DNA of 64,000 bases from Clusia tigrina (lineage: Eukaryota; Arthropoda; Insecta; Diptera; Clusiidae): assembly GCA_920105625.2 (NCBI GenBank), contig OV050030.1, positions 101,186,152-101,250,151 of the forward strand, in the 5' to 3' direction. Positions 1 to 11,859 of this stretch are shown here, in pieces. Each line of letters starts with the position of its first letter. Positions within the stretch are counted from its first letter, which is position 1. A model generated the notes under the pieces. It worked only from the letters and a program-made list of their open reading frames with translations, did not search any database and had not been told where the DNA came from. The position numbers and the translations under genes are program-made.

Positions 1-167
1 TGTGCTGAGGAGTGACCAACTTGGCTACTTGGCACCACAGGATCTACTTTTATTTCTTCGGAGGTCGGGTAGATTTAAAGCCGAGTAAAAGGGAACCTTA
101 AGTGCAGTACAATGGATATATACTCTGAGTGCTGCGCGTACTATATTGTTCCAACAAAAAAAAATTT
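1..167. other. Unassigned sequence
   Basis: No recognisable coding or repeat signal. It lies beyond the 3' end of the family A fragment and may be more of the same decayed element, but I could not align it to the other copies in the window. Confidence 0.4.
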
Positions 168-1028
168 AAAAAAATCATAGTATACATCCAACGAACAATT
201 TTGGGTTAATACAGCTCAGGCATCCACAAAAAGTTTTTGTCGAAATGAGTGTCAGAGCTAATATCGACTTGCGTACCATTTAGAAAAATTGGTTTCATAT
301 ATGGTAAGGATCTTTTTCTAACAAAAGGCTCAATGGTGATTTAAATTGGAATTTACAAACCCCTCTTTGCCGGCGAGAGAAAGAAACAACTTTTTAAGAG
401 AATATTTGAAATTAGTTTATTTAATTTTTGAATTTAATATTTTAGTCTCAGTTAACTGTCGAAAAAATAGAAAGACTTTAAAAGAAGTTTGTTCCAAAAT
501 TCCCCGCTTGTTCAAGCAAAACAGTTATGATGTATATACATACAGATTGCCACCAAATACAAAGAAAAAAATAAGAAAAGTGGAACCGTAATGTTGTTTT
601 ATGTATGTTCCATTATGTATTCAAACCGCTAGGAACTTTCTACATTGCCTTTTTTTGCCTTCGATCCATTGATTTTCAATCTTGTTCCCCTGCACCATTC
701 GGCTGATAATAAGCCCCACTGGATAATATCACAAACGGTGTATTCAGATTTTCTTCTAGCTATTATCGCAATATCGTCCGCATATCGTTGCCATCATATG
801 CCTAGATGGGTGATAATACCCCACCCTGCGGATATCCTTTATTGACTTTGATTTTAACAGTTTTGTCATCTGTTTCAGCTTCAGGCAGACTAATGTTAAG
901 TAAAGATCATATTCATTTGGAAGTGATATAATCTATTACTCTATTGTTAAGGTCCTCAATATTAAGAAATGCACAAAGTGCAATTTCATTTTTATCTAGT
1001 GCTGCCTGATAAAATCAGCCAGATAGTA
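168..1028 (-). pseudogene. Family A non-LTR reverse transcriptase fragment
   Basis: Read on the minus strand this matches the RT portion of family A found at 18160-18478, 20554-22105 and 28529-30310. It runs from the motif around AFLNIE (near 1000), through GYPQGGVLSP (near 820-850), to an intact YADD catalytic box (773-784), then SEYTVCDII and on to a stretch ending near 168. Family A has RT followed by RNase H, so it belongs with RNase H-bearing non-LTR elements (LOA/I-like). This copy has an insertion at about 345-655 and lacks the stretch equivalent to about 20990-21060. It has no complete frame. The identification as an RT is firm; the clade is an inference. Confidence 0.75.
345..655. 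other. ~310 bp insertion in the family A RT fragment
   Basis: Family A copies at 20.8 kb and 28.8 kb read straight across the point where this segment interrupts the 5' fragment. It holds an 81-codon open frame (346-591, plus) with a basic, lysine-rich C-terminus and no family I recognise. No terminal inverted repeats were evident. It could be a small non-autonomous element or filler DNA. Confidence 0.45.
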
Positions 1029-1030
1029 TA

Positions 1031-1922
1031 GTGCAGTTTCAGAAGATTTTCCCACAATGCAAACTGACAAGGATGCAAAGGCCACCTTTCCCATACAATC
1101 TCAAAAAGATGGATATTAACTATTTTCACCAAAGCATCCCTAAGCGCGTCAGGCTGGCTCCCCCTAAGCTTAAGCTCTCGAAACCACTTAGTGAGATCTT
1201 AAAAGAAAGCCATCAATTCTGCCAATTGGAGAATGTCCGAACTGGCTCTATTACCGATTTTTATAGAGGTCATGTCCCTCAACTCTCGTCCTTCACCCAA
1301 CTGCCGTGATGCAGGGAGGTATCAAGGACACATCAAAATTATCTCCTGCTCGGATCAACAGTGTAGGTGAGATCTGGCCGGCTGCAAAGCTTAATGCGGT
1401 ATCTTAGAACCAGGTTTCCCAACGCCCTCGCTTCAAAACACGGCTTCCAGCACAGCTTACTGCGCCTGAGGAAATCTTAAAGATCCTCAAACTCAACAAT
1501 ACCGATCTTCCCACCGATGGCTGGAATGTCACGAAAGTTGGTGACCCAAAAGGCATTTTGCGTGAGCAATCCCTTGAGTAATCCCTTGCTCCCATTAATT
1601 AAGTATGGCTTCGGAGCCATCACTCCCGTATCTACAATTACGATACCCAAACCTCCCTAGCTGGTGCCGCCTCACAAGCCATTGCCAATGAGCCTAGTTA
1701 CTCGAGCCTTTCCTAACTCCGTGGCGGGGTAGCCACAACGTGAATATGTTCTCCAAAATTACCAGAAACAGCCACTTCTGCACTTTCGAACTGGTCGGAG
1801 AATTCTTTGACCTCATGGACACTGATGCGGCTGGTGCGTACATCTCTCCAATGTCTGAAGAGGAAGAGTTGATCACCACTATTATCAACCTTCAAGAGAA
1901 TGCTGAAGGTGATACAAATTAA
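1031..1922 (+). pseudogene. LOA-1 ORF1 (Gag-like), broken
   Basis: Fragments in different frames resemble ORF1 of the better-preserved LOA-3 at 15.1 kb. About 1460-1560 encodes a TDGWNVTKVG-like stretch followed by a GILREQ segment and a remnant equivalent to the NDESLAPL motif of LOA-3. The first part (1031-1309) is an open frame of 92 codons rich in Pro, Lys and Ser. The last part (1740-1922) is an acidic C-terminus ending in a stop that overlaps the ORF2 start at 1900. LOA ORF1 proteins are taken to bind the element RNA during retrotransposition. No intact zinc knuckle was seen here. Confidence 0.55.
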
Positions 1923-4900
1923 CCTTCAGCATTCAAAAACTGCCTCGGCAGCCCTGCTTCTCCGACTCTCGGATATCGGGGAGGAGGTCATTCTCGTCCA
2001 AGAACCTTGTGTCGTAAATAACCGGGTGTCTGGGCTCGATGCTTATGGATATCGTATGGTATATATAGAGGATCAACGTAATCCCAGATCCTTCATTCCG
2101 GTAAAAACAGCGTTATACTATTTTACTTCCTAGATTCAGTGACAACAACAATGTAGCCATGTTCATTGAAATGGGTCTACGGAACTTCTCTATCTCCTCG
2201 AGCTACATGGCTCACGATTATGGCGAATCTCCGCTACCGCACACATTCAACCAAATGGTTGCTGTAGCCCGTCAGAAACGGATTTAGGTAATCATCGGCG
2301 CTGATGCCAATGCTCATCACGAAATGTGGGGCAGCACTGGCACAAATGATAGAGGTGAGTGGCTTTTTGAATTTATCCTTTCAAACAACTTAGTGATTCC
2401 TAACCGACCGATGGTGAAATAAACCGACCTTCCTTACATCCATCAGGCAGGAAGTGCATCATATCACCTTCGTTAGCGATAACAACTCCAACATAATAAG
2501 CAGTTGGTACGTCTCCCACGAATGTTCCTTTTCGGAACATGCTATATCAACTTTGACATTGACTTGAGTGAAACTACAGTCAGGACCTCTTAAGCCAGTC
2601 AATAGGAATAACTGGCCTTTTTCGGCTCAAACTGGAGTCATGCTTAGCGACGACTCCCCCTCACTATCCACAACCGTCTCGACATTGATCGGGTGGTCGA
2701 CGAATTGGTCACAGCTTTTAAAAGAGCCACTCAAATCTCTTGCGTCACTCCCGAACCACGGGGAAAACTTCAACCTCCGTATTGGAGCTCGGAAATTGCA
2801 AACCTTCGCAAAGCTTGTTGAATGCTCTTTAGCAAAGCTAAAACTACAGCTGATTGGGCCCATTTCAAAACTAAACAAAAAGAGTTTAAATACGCCATTA
2901 GACGAGTGAAACGAGCGTCATGGAGGGAATTTTGCGAAAGCATTGAATCGGCATCCGAGGCTAGCCGTCTTCGAAAAATTCTCCACTCCTCTAATAAAGC
3001 TTTTGACTGTATCCAAAATCCAGATGGCACCTGTACTCACTCAAGCGCCGAAACCCTTTATATGCTACTAGACACCTACTTCCCAGGAAGCGTAGCCTCA
3101 TTGGATCAAACACTTCATCAGGTGGAACAGGTTTCCCACGATAGCCTCCCTACATTCAGGGTTGTAAGAGCCACCTCGAGTGGTCCATACCAAACTTTAA
3201 GACATACATGTCCCCCGGGCCTGATGGCATCATTCCTGCCGGTATCCAAAGCCTAAGATTGCAATATATTTCCTTAAGCTGGCGCACGGCTCGTGCGGTC
3301 CCGAAATTGCGGAGGGCATCGCACACCAAACCTGAGTATTACAGACTTATAAGTCTAAAATTCTTTCTTCTCAAGGTTTTAGAAAAAGCTCTTGACCTAA
3401 GCACAGGACATCGATCAACCCTTCTTTTCTCTCTGTATCTCAACACGCCTACTCTAAAGGCAAATCGGTTGAAACAAAAGTTCATTCTCTCATTTCGCCA
3501 GTTGACAAAGCCTTGGCGTTCAAGGAATTCACACTTGCTATATTTCTGGACATCGAGGGAGCATTCAACAATGTATGTGCCAACGCTGTCATTTCCGCAC
3601 TCTATAATCTTAACCTGATCTCTGGCATTCTTAAACTTATAGAGCTTCTACTAAAATCCAGAATCATCACGATCGGCAGTGCCCAATCAAGGAGGGTGGT
3701 TAACAGGGATACACAGTAAGGGGATGTTTTATCACCCTTCTCTGGAATCTGGCAGTTAACACACTACTGGTGAGATTTGAATCTACTGGATGTAAAGTCA
3801 TAGCCTATGCAGACGACATAGCTATCGCGGTATCCGGCAAATTCCCCCACACTTTCCGAAAAACTTAGCTATTCACTTTCTATTGTGTCGAACTTGGGGT
3901 TAACCCATTGAAAACCGAGGCTATTCTTTTCACGAGGAAGTACAAAATTCCAAGGCTTACAATGCCTAGTCTAAACGGCACTCCGTTCTCTTTGAGCACA
4001 CACGTTAAGTACTTAGGCCTGATTCTTGCCACAAAGCTTAATTGAAAAGCCAATCTAGCTGAGAGGGCACGTAAAGCAACATGCGCTATATACTGCCGTA
4101 GAAGAGCAGTTCGAGCACGATGGGACTCCTTCTTCGAGTCGTGCTCTGGCTCTACACGGCCATCGTCGAACCCAACCTGTTATACAGGTCGATATTTTCG
4201 TGGGAAGCTCTCGAAAAAGCTTACAATATCAAATCCCTCGATAAAATCAGAAGATCCATTGCTCTACTGATCAGTGGCGCTCTTCGTACCATACCTACGA
4301 AAGCCATTTTTGCCATGCTGCACTGGCTCCCTTCGGGACTCCTGGTTAAGCAAGAAGCCAAGTTGATAGCGATTAGACTTAACGCTCTTTCGAACTAGCC
4401 CTTAATCCTGACGGGTCATACCTCTATTCTGAATCAAGATCCACCTGTTCCTAACTTTATCGATTAGGTGTCGGTCTAGCCCGATTTGAACAGGGAGTTC
4501 GACCTCACTATTCCAAGCAGAAATGACTGGACGTCAAAAAAATTAATAGTCGGTGAAACGGTCGATATCTATACCGACGGTTCCAAACTTGGAGGTAGAG
4601 GCGGCAGCTGTATCCTTTCAAAAAAAAGCAGGACTTAAATATCTCCCTACGTCTCCCTGGCCATTGCAGCGTCTTTCAGGCTGAGGTCATGGCCATTTAT
4701 CACGCAGCCAAATGGATGCTGAGTAGCGATATTGGCGCAGTCGACGTATCCATCTTCTCAGACAGCCAAGCTGTCATTAAATTTCTTTTTGGCTCCACGG
4801 CCACATCAAGACTCGTTCATGAATGTCGAACATCTCTAAATGAGCTCTCAAGATACTCTCGGGTGCACCTAGTCTGGGTTTCCGGACATAACGACATCCC

Positions 4901-5350
4901 GGGAAACTGCGAGGCGAACGAGCTTGCACGAAATTCAGCCCTCAGAAAATATCGACATCCCACTGGCAACAGCCAAGCTCGATATCAAACGAAAATACCT
5001 GGCTGACGACTACAAATCCAGGGTTGACGAGGAATCCTGCCATACGGCTAGATTAACTAATGGACAAAGGCAGAACCAATCAACTTCTTCGACTTGATCG
5101 CATATGTCTGTCGACAACTGTGTCGGGTTTGACCAGCCACTGCATACTGGGAAAGCACTCAGAAAGACTACATACTGGGAAAGCACTGAGAAGGAATAGA
5201 CACTTTTCCACCTCTTATGTCACTGCCTTGAGCAGAAAAATTAATCACACCTTTGGTGCCCCATTTCTTACAAGCCTGATAGAGCAACATAATGGGGGAG
5301 TCGTGCCTTTGTCGGCGGTGTCCTTGTGTATCACCATCCCAAGTAAGAGA
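1900..5350 (+). pseudogene. LOA-1 ORF2 (endonuclease-RT-RNase H), broken
   Basis: An ATG at 1900 opens an apurinic-type endonuclease with the INLQHSK motif and ILVQEPC; the later GADANAHHEMWGS motif lies near 2290-2335. The linker (2822-3200) has the usual basic WREFCESIESASEASRLRK stretch. RT motifs are SPGPDGIIPAG (about 3211-3243), LISLKFFLLK (near 3345), FLDIEGAFNN (near 3545) and an intact YADD (3806-3817). RNase H carries YTDGSK (near 4570), FSDSQA (near 4757) and WVSGHNDIPGN (near 4875). A Cys/His region follows at about 5190-5260. At least eight frame breaks or stops separate the pieces, so no working polyprotein can be made. ORF2 overlaps ORF1 by 23 nt. Confidence 0.75.
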
Positions 5351-5461
5351 ACTTTCTAGTCAGTGCATGAACGGCGGTACACCGTGGAATCACAATGGGC
5401 CATTAGGTGTGGTCAAATGTGCTTTTGACAAACTAGGCGGCCGCTCCTACCTACATACCTA

Positions 5462-5560
5462 CCTAAAATTCTTTTGTGCCAAACTCTATCAAACGCTTTA
5501 GCAATGCCCAAAAATGTTCTTTATAAGAATAGTTTTTTGCGCAGAATATAAAGAACACTC
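5462..5560 (-). pseudogene. Short Jockey/CR1-type RT scrap
   Basis: The minus strand reads FLGIAKAFDRVWHK (about 5474-5516), the RT block around the first catalytic aspartate in Jockey- and CR1-like elements. Only about 100 bp remain, directly after the LOA-1 tail. The family cannot be named further. Confidence 0.5.
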
Positions 5561-5925
5561 GGATATTCGCAATATTCGAGATAGACTAATACCACCATAG
5601 GCCGCCTTTTATTCGGGGGCTCCGTTCACGACTAGACTATTTAACAGGGTGTCTATCCTGGGAAATCATCAGCACGGGTAGCATGGCTCCTTGTTCCATG
5701 TGTTCCTCCGAACCAAGGTATATTTCTCAATGTTGTACTATTATGGAGTATCAAACACAAACTGTTGCATCCTGACTTAACTAGATCCGGCACCATCAGA
5801 CAAATTATGCAATTGTAGACATATTACCTGCCGGTACCCTCGGGTTCAGTCGAAGGATTTCTTACCGGCCTGGATAATACATGGTGTATAAATAAAATGT
5901 GGATGCAGTTTTTATATTACTTTTT

Positions 5926-5986
5926 AGCTCAACGCCTATTAAGGCAAGTCTTATCAATGTGTCGGTAGAAGTTAAGGCGTTGAGCT
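5926..5986. repeat. Perfect 12-bp inverted repeat
   Basis: Arms AGCTCAACGCCT at 5926-5937 and its exact complement at 5975-5986, with a 37-nt loop. It could form a hairpin in RNA or DNA. No flanking duplication or known element end was recognised. Confidence 0.55.
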
Positions 5987-8237
5987 CGTAGTTTAGTCCT
6001 GTTGAGGTGCCGTGTTTGGTTGAAAAGCGGTGGCTTGGCATGGTGAGGGGCATAGTTAATTGCATCTAGGTAAAAGCACTGTTCGAAGAATTGTGGCAAG
6101 GTGGCCGGAGTGCGTACATAGAAGGTCCGTTCCATAAGAGTGTCAGGAGGCAGGTAATGACTGGATCTAGTGAACTGCAGACGAGAGCCTGATAGGAACA
6201 GAAGAGAGATAACTAGTCAACGAAAAAGATAAAATTACATTCAATACTTTTTGTTTCTTTGGCCTATGTTAATAGGAGTTTGATATACTCTCGCCGGTGG
6301 TTTGGTGACTGTGTCAGCTGCTCCAATTCAACTTCAAGAAAGGAGGAATGAGGTGAGACGAGCAAACTATGACGTCGTGGCACAGGGAGCCCCCCATATC
6401 TAAAAGTGAAGAAAAAAATAAATAAATTGTAAGGTTTCTTGTAGTTTTGTCGCCAAATTGTAATACTATTTAGAGAACTGTCGCTGTATGTACCATTTGT
6501 CAATCCGTAAAAGTTTCTCAAAGATACTTTACCCCGTAAGCCACAAAGACTGTTAAGAGTTCAGTTTGTAAAAATGAAGAGACTGGCTTAGTGTTTTACA
6601 TCTGAGCAAGTAATCTCGTCTTCTTTATTCTGAAGGGGTCTTTCATACCCATTCTGTATTATTTACCAACTAATCCACATTGTATAAATTTCTTATTTAC
6701 TAATTATTAAATATATGTATCTCATATGTATTTAAATTCATATTCACATACTTATGCATGGTAGTAATTATTAAAATTTATTTATTGGTCCAAAATGTAT
6801 TGTTACTTACGTGTCCAAACATTTCGGTTCCCATAATCAATACATGTAAGTGCATTTATATGGCCTTCAAATGCAGGCTGTCGCAGGCGTATGCGCTGCA
6901 TCATATTACATGAGAATTGCTCAGCCTGGCTATGCAGTCGCTGTAGTTCAGCCGAGGCATTCTGCTTGGCAGATGCTGACTACTGCATTTAGTATATACC
7001 AAACACATGCTAGCACATGCTAGCTTTAAAGCTCAACCAAAATATATGTTTAGGATATATGCACTACAATATATTTTGAGAAAAATGGGAATTTTAGTCA
7101 GTTAGATACGGCATATAATTGAAAAATTAGCTTATGCTTATTATTAGGAAAAAAATAAAGGAGGGAATCAATTGACTATTGATTATATAGAATTAGGTTT
7201 ATTAGTCAGTATTAGTGAAAATTGCGGTTATTGGTATTCGTGTATAGGTCAAGTGGTGTTTTTAGATAAACAAAAAAATTTACTAGTTAGGGGTATATTT
7301 AGTGGGCTAAAATTTGAATGGTTATGTTTTGAATTGTATAGTGAGAATAGTGGTAGAAAAGTTTTGGAATACTGATATATACATTATGATGAATAGGAGT
7401 TAATAAGAGTTAAAATTAGTGGTAATAGTAGTTCTCTTTTCTTTTTGAATATTGGTAAGGACATAGTCAAATACAGTTATGCATTTTAAAAGTGGGTAAC
7501 ATAAGAGAAGTACCGCCGAGTTTGGTAGCAATTGGAATATTGCTGAGGAAATGTCCGTGGAGCACTCGCCTTGAAAAGAGGCGACTGGATCGTCAAGGAG
7601 CAGTACAAGCGTAAGGCCAAAAGATAAGGCTGGAAATAAAAAGAGTAATCGGGTATCCCTACATGAGTAGTAAGAGGGTGCGAAGAGTCGGGGGTGCTAG
7701 AGTAGGGGTATGTGACCCCAAATAGAATAGTGGAAAAGCGGGGAGACAAAAGGAGGCGAAACCAGATTGAACCCGGAAAAGGCAACCACCGGGCATTCTG
7801 GATAGAGAAGGCATAGTTCGGTAGGTCTAATGAAACGAGGGAGCAGGAATACATGAGCTCGAGATATCCAGGGCAGGGGAACGGTAGTTAGTTCCGAGGT
7901 GGCCTAAGAGAGCTTGGGCAGGTTTTGTCACCAACTCAGACAGAAGACGGGTATGTAGATACGGGCACGAACCTGGAGTTGGTCACAATGAGTACCGAGG
8001 CAGAATTATTAACGACATAGTGTTCGCTAGGGAGTTTTTGTTTCACTTCGCTACGTTTGTTTCGTCAAGCTACTAAAACTAAACAGAGGGGCCTATAGTC
8101 TGGCAAAATAATGAGACTTGTGGCAGAAAGAAAAATTAAACAAAATAAGGACAAAGGAAGAGAGCGTATCAGAAGGGTTTTATCTTCTTAGTGTTTCCTG
8201 GTGAATGTCAAGCTTATTGTCCTTGATTGTGTTTATC

Positions 8238-8284
8238 GTGCTATGTATGTTCACATTTGACGTGTTATGTGTGTTCACATTTGA
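8238..8284. repeat. Two-copy ~24-bp direct repeat
   Basis: Two near-identical units built on GTGYTATGTRTGTTCACATTT lie head to tail. The region around is AT-rich and unannotated. Confidence 0.5.
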
Positions 8285-8469
8285 TTGATTATGCTGCATG
8301 ATTTTTGCAAAATTTACATTTATGTTTTGTCAAATGATGTGTGTCAATAATTAAAGATTATTTATGCGTAATCCGTTTACAAGAGTATAAGCAAAATTTA
8401 AATATTTAAACAGAAATTGTTTTTACATTAATTTTATGTGTAAATTTCAATGTGAGTGACATATACCTA

Positions 8470-9370
8470 ACATGAGATTTTTTGTGCCTGGTTATGCCAT
8501 TCATATTGATTAAAGGTGTGTAAATTATATACATATATGTAACACCTGGATTTTTTAATCTGCATATATCCTTTGTTTCTTTCTAAGCGAGTCTGAAGAA
8601 AACAGAACGTTGTAGTATTTGGTGGCAGTGATTTTGACAATTAAAATGGTTATCATTATACAAGGTCTCATGTGTAATCCTACATTTCCGTTTGCTATTA
8701 AAAATAACAAAAATCAACGGTTTCGAATTAATTAAAAACGGTCAAAATATTTATCGACTTAATTTTAAAATTTTAACTCTGTTCACGTCGTGAACCCCTA
8801 TTTCCGCTGGCTGCCACCCGGTGTGATAGTCATCATATTCTGCCTCTCAATTCGGAGTATAGCATGCTGCGAAGAGAATTCCACGCACAATGTCCTTCCG
8901 GATTATGCGTAGAGAACGCGGCCAAACGTTCGTGCCTGTCGACAGCCATCTTAAATTTCTATCGCCGATCGGCCCTGTCAATCGCTTATATGCGATTTCT
9001 CGCCGATTGACTAGGCCACTTCTTTCTGGACAAGCGAAAGATTGGCACTATGTGAGACCATCGAGGGAGCGACAACACATTTTGGATCCACATCATCAAG
9101 CAGGAGCATTAAGGTGACAAATACAAAGAAATTACATAACAAAATAAACAACGTTACACATTTCCATAAATAAAATAAAATAAGGAAAGTATGTTGAATT
9201 AGTGAATTAGGACCGAAAGTCATGTGGAATGCATTTAAATTAATTTTATGAATACGGATAGATATATAAATAACATATATTCTACTGTCGAGATTAAACA
9301 TTTTAGTCCTTCCAGCCGGATAGGAACATGTAAGTCCTATCAATTAAATACACTTTTACACATATATATA
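8470..9370 (+). repeat. Inverted-pair repeat, copy 1 (empty of mariner)
   Basis: This ~0.9 kb block matches the reverse complement of 11860-12617 plus 13552-13690. Shared landmarks are the TTCACGTCGTGAACCCC stretch, the CGGAGTATAGCATGCTGCG block and CTCGCCGATTGACT. At the point where copy 2 carries a mariner, this copy reads straight through an unduplicated TA (about 8619). No RT, transposase or RNA gene was recognised in it. It may be the end of a foldback or other DNA element, or a fragment of a longer unknown repeat. Confidence 0.7.
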
Positions 9371-9423
9371 TGTACATACCATATTAAAAAAAAACGAAGC
9401 CATCGACCTCCTTCGAATCAGCT

Positions 9424-9760
9424 ATGAAGCCACAAGTAGCAATCATCGACAGACTTGACCCTAATGCGAAGATAACGCCGGAGAACTGGCCGCCAGTGAA
9501 ATCGGAATGGTCGGGGCTGACAGAGGGGAGCTACAATTTGATGGGGCCGGCAGGCAGAGTGGTGTTAACGTCTCTGGACTTCTTAACATGCGTAATTAGC
9601 GGCCTTGATGCACTCTGGAGGGGCGCTCGGTTTGTGGTAGTACCTCGGTCTCTGCTTCCAATCCGGTGGTTTCGGTGTGGATTCCACCTCCGGTTCCTTA
9701 CTAGGAGTCAATACCCAAGCTAATCGGACGGCAAAACCAGTCGTTAAATTCAGCAGAGTG
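9424..9760 (+). pseudogene. LOA-2 ORF1 fragment
   Basis: The frame from 9424 begins with VAIIDRLDPNAKITPENW, which aligns with VIIDRKEEEGIIPKEKW in LOA-3 ORF1 (15.2 kb). After about 60 residues the frame degenerates. This is the central conserved region of LOA ORF1 and not a complete protein. No zinc knuckle or start region is preserved. Confidence 0.6.
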
Positions 9761-9869
9761 GCGGGTGATCCCCGTGACTATACAAAATCAGGATCGATAA
9801 CTGCGTTTAAATTGGGTTCGGCTCTCTAAATGTTCGTGTGGCGGGTGACCGGTCAAAAGCCAATGGAAG

Positions 9870-11120
9870 CTGGAGGTGGTGTAATTTAATTTGCATCACC
9901 CCATCTCAGCCTCGCACGATTTAATTAAGTTTATCGCAGAGGACGATGTCGAGGTAGCCATAGTTCAAGAGCCTTGGCTCGTCACAGGTAAGGTAAATGG
10001 ACTCGGAATGGATGGTTATTGTCTCTACATTCCACAAACACAAGGTAAGATCAGAACGTGTATAGTTGTAAGAAGGATATTGATACATTTCTTCTTACTC
10101 CCTTTAGCACTGGAGACCTTACAATGGTGGTATGCGAGCACAGGCACAAGCCTAGTTTGTTGCTAACGTCCGCATACTTTCCGTACAATGAGGAAGGGCC
10201 GCCACCACAGATCTTCCGACAACTTTTCGCTTACGGTAAGTCCCGCGGACTGGGCATAGTGGCCCGCTGTGACGCAAATGGACACCATGAGCTCTGAAGC
10301 AGCACTGACACCAATAGTAGAGGTGAGTCCATTTTTCATTACATTCTCTCCACTAGCCTAAAATTATGTAACAAGGGAAATCAGGCAATGTTTCGAAATA
10401 AGGATAGGTAGGAAGTTATTGACATCACTCTGGCCACTGGACCCAATACCGCCAAATGTACTCTCAGACTAAGGGAGTGCGACACGTGGAAATCTGCCAA
10501 CTATGGACACTGTACAATTTTAATCGAAATAAAATGGAAGGGTCAAAGGATGGTTACGGCTGACTTAGAAATGGCTACAGACTACATGACTTCTACTATA
10601 GAATTTACAGCTAGAATTCCAACTCTCTATCCAACCAGGGAAGACTGAGATTCAGGCTCTGTAACGGGTAACTCTGACATTGCCATCTACTTTGACGGCT
10701 CAAAAATAGACTGTGGAACGCGATGTTTTCTCGGAAGATTTGCAGGTAAGACAGTCCTATCGGCTGCCTGACGCTTGCAGTGTCTTTCAGGCCGAAGTAT
10801 ATGCAATTGAGAAAGCGGCCAGGCTGATACAAAGTAGAACAATTTGACCCTTGAATATCACTATCTTTGTGGATAATCAGGCGGCGCTTAAGGCAATATA
10901 ATCCAATACAGTTAAATCGAAGTTGGTAATGAAATGTCGTACCTCAACACTGAACATTGGAACCCACAAGGTCCCATTTTGCTGGGTTCTCGGACATAGC
11001 AATATAGAAGGGAATTAATTAGCGGATGAAATGGCCAGAAGGGGCTCTGAAGTGGATATAAATGAAGCAGATACCTCAATACAAATCCCGAAATGTGAAC
11101 AGTGTAGGAGCATAGATTAA
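9870..11120 (+). pseudogene. LOA-2 ORF2 remnant: endonuclease joined to RNase H
   Basis: Endonuclease motifs are FNLHHP (near 9885), VEVAIVQEPWLVTGKVNGL (9950-10010), TSAYFPYNEEGP (10168-10205) and an RCDANGHHE block (near 10265-10295). The domain runs out near 10540 with an IDITLATGP stretch. RNase H resumes with YFDGSK (near 10690), FQAEVYAIEKAARL (about 10787-10828), FVDNQAALKAI (near 10868) and VLGHSNIEGN (near 10986). The whole RT is missing, so the remnant could not reverse transcribe even if the frames were open. Several stops interrupt both domains. Confidence 0.7.
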
Positions 11121-11305
11121 TTCACTATTGCAGTGACAAAAAACTTATGGACTAATCGTGAAGACTGTGAAGTTTCAAGGGCCTTATGACCTTGGTCAGA
11201 CGTGAGGAGAATGTAGGTTCTCCTAGGGCTCGACAAACCTGCAGTAATGGTGCTTGCGGGGGTCATTACCGGGCATGCCTTCGCAATATAACCTAACATA
11301 CATAC

Positions 11306-11859
11306 ATGTAATTTTTTTGGAATTTTATACCAAAACCTTATATTTATATTTATATAAAATTGATTGTGTGAATACTCACAAGTGAACAGTTGAGCACAGA
11401 ACACATACAAAGAAATGCACATTACTACAATCATCTTTTTCCTTTTGCAGCATTTAATTCGCTGTCGGCAGCATTAGTTCTGAAAACCCCCTACAACATT
11501 TCATTACATTTCTCAATCAGGTGATTCGGGAGTGTGTATATATGCAAATGGTAGTGGCATCTCAGCGCTGTAGTAGTAGAGTACAGTTCATTCCAGTTGT
11601 CTAATCGTCATTGATTCTAGTCGTCCATAAAGTAGTTCTCTCATTGTAGTTCATTCCAGTCGTCCAAAAATTATTTCTCTCATCAGTCGTCGTCGTCGTT
11701 CATTCCAGTTGTCTAACAAGTAGTTTTCAGTCGTCATCGTTATTGAAGTCAGTCGTCGTGAAAGTTGGTTCGTTTCGCTTCAACAATTACAATTGCTTTT
11801 TTTAATAATAATATATTAATAACTTTTGAATACTTAATTCAATAAATTATTTCACATAT
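11306..11859. other. Unassigned region with degenerate direct repeats
   Basis: Between the LOA-2 tail and inverted-repeat copy 2. No coding signal. The centre (11578-11775) holds several degenerate units built around GTTCATTCCAGTYGTC and CAGTCGTCGTCG at irregular spacing. The rest is AT-rich. Confidence 0.5.
11578..11775. repeat. Degenerate tandem repeat (GTTCATTCCAGTYGTC)
   Basis: The core GTTCATTCCAGTYGTC occurs at least three times (near 11587, 11650 and 11699), with partial copies and a CGTCGT run between them. The spacing of about 50-63 bp suggests a decayed minisatellite or the body of an unknown LTR. Confidence 0.5.

Larger units (their letters stand above)
1031..5475 (+). mobile_element. 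LOA-1: near full-length decayed LOA-type non-LTR retrotransposon
   Basis: The order is ORF1, then endonuclease, RT, RNase H and a C-terminal Cys/His region, the layout of LOA-clade elements in flies and mosquitoes. The 3' end shows a short tandem tail of CTAC/CCTA units (about 5447-5467), typical of elements that end in simple repeats rather than poly(A). Frameshifts and stops occur throughout. A minus-strand RT scrap abuts the tail at 5462. The 5' limit is uncertain; 1031 is the first frame past the family A fragment. Confidence 0.75.
5561..8469. other. 2.9 kb without an identifiable gene
   Basis: AT-rich, with scattered short frames only. A frame at 5862-6135 (minus) and a 67-codon frame at 7172-7375 (plus, many aromatic residues) show no family I know. 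7480-8030 is purine-rich on the plus strand. A 12-bp perfect stem (5926-5937 with 5975-5986) and a short direct repeat (8238-8284) are listed separately. Nothing here can be called a gene. Confidence 0.5.
9424..11305 (+). mobile_element. LOA-2: internally deleted LOA-type element
   Basis: ORF1 remnant, endonuclease and RNase H are present, but the RT has been lost between about 10600 and 10670. The 3' end has CATACATACATG (about 11292-11306), a simple-repeat tail. The element sits between the two inverted copies of the 0.9 kb repeat. It resembles LOA-3 more than LOA-1 in ORF1. Confidence 0.7.
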
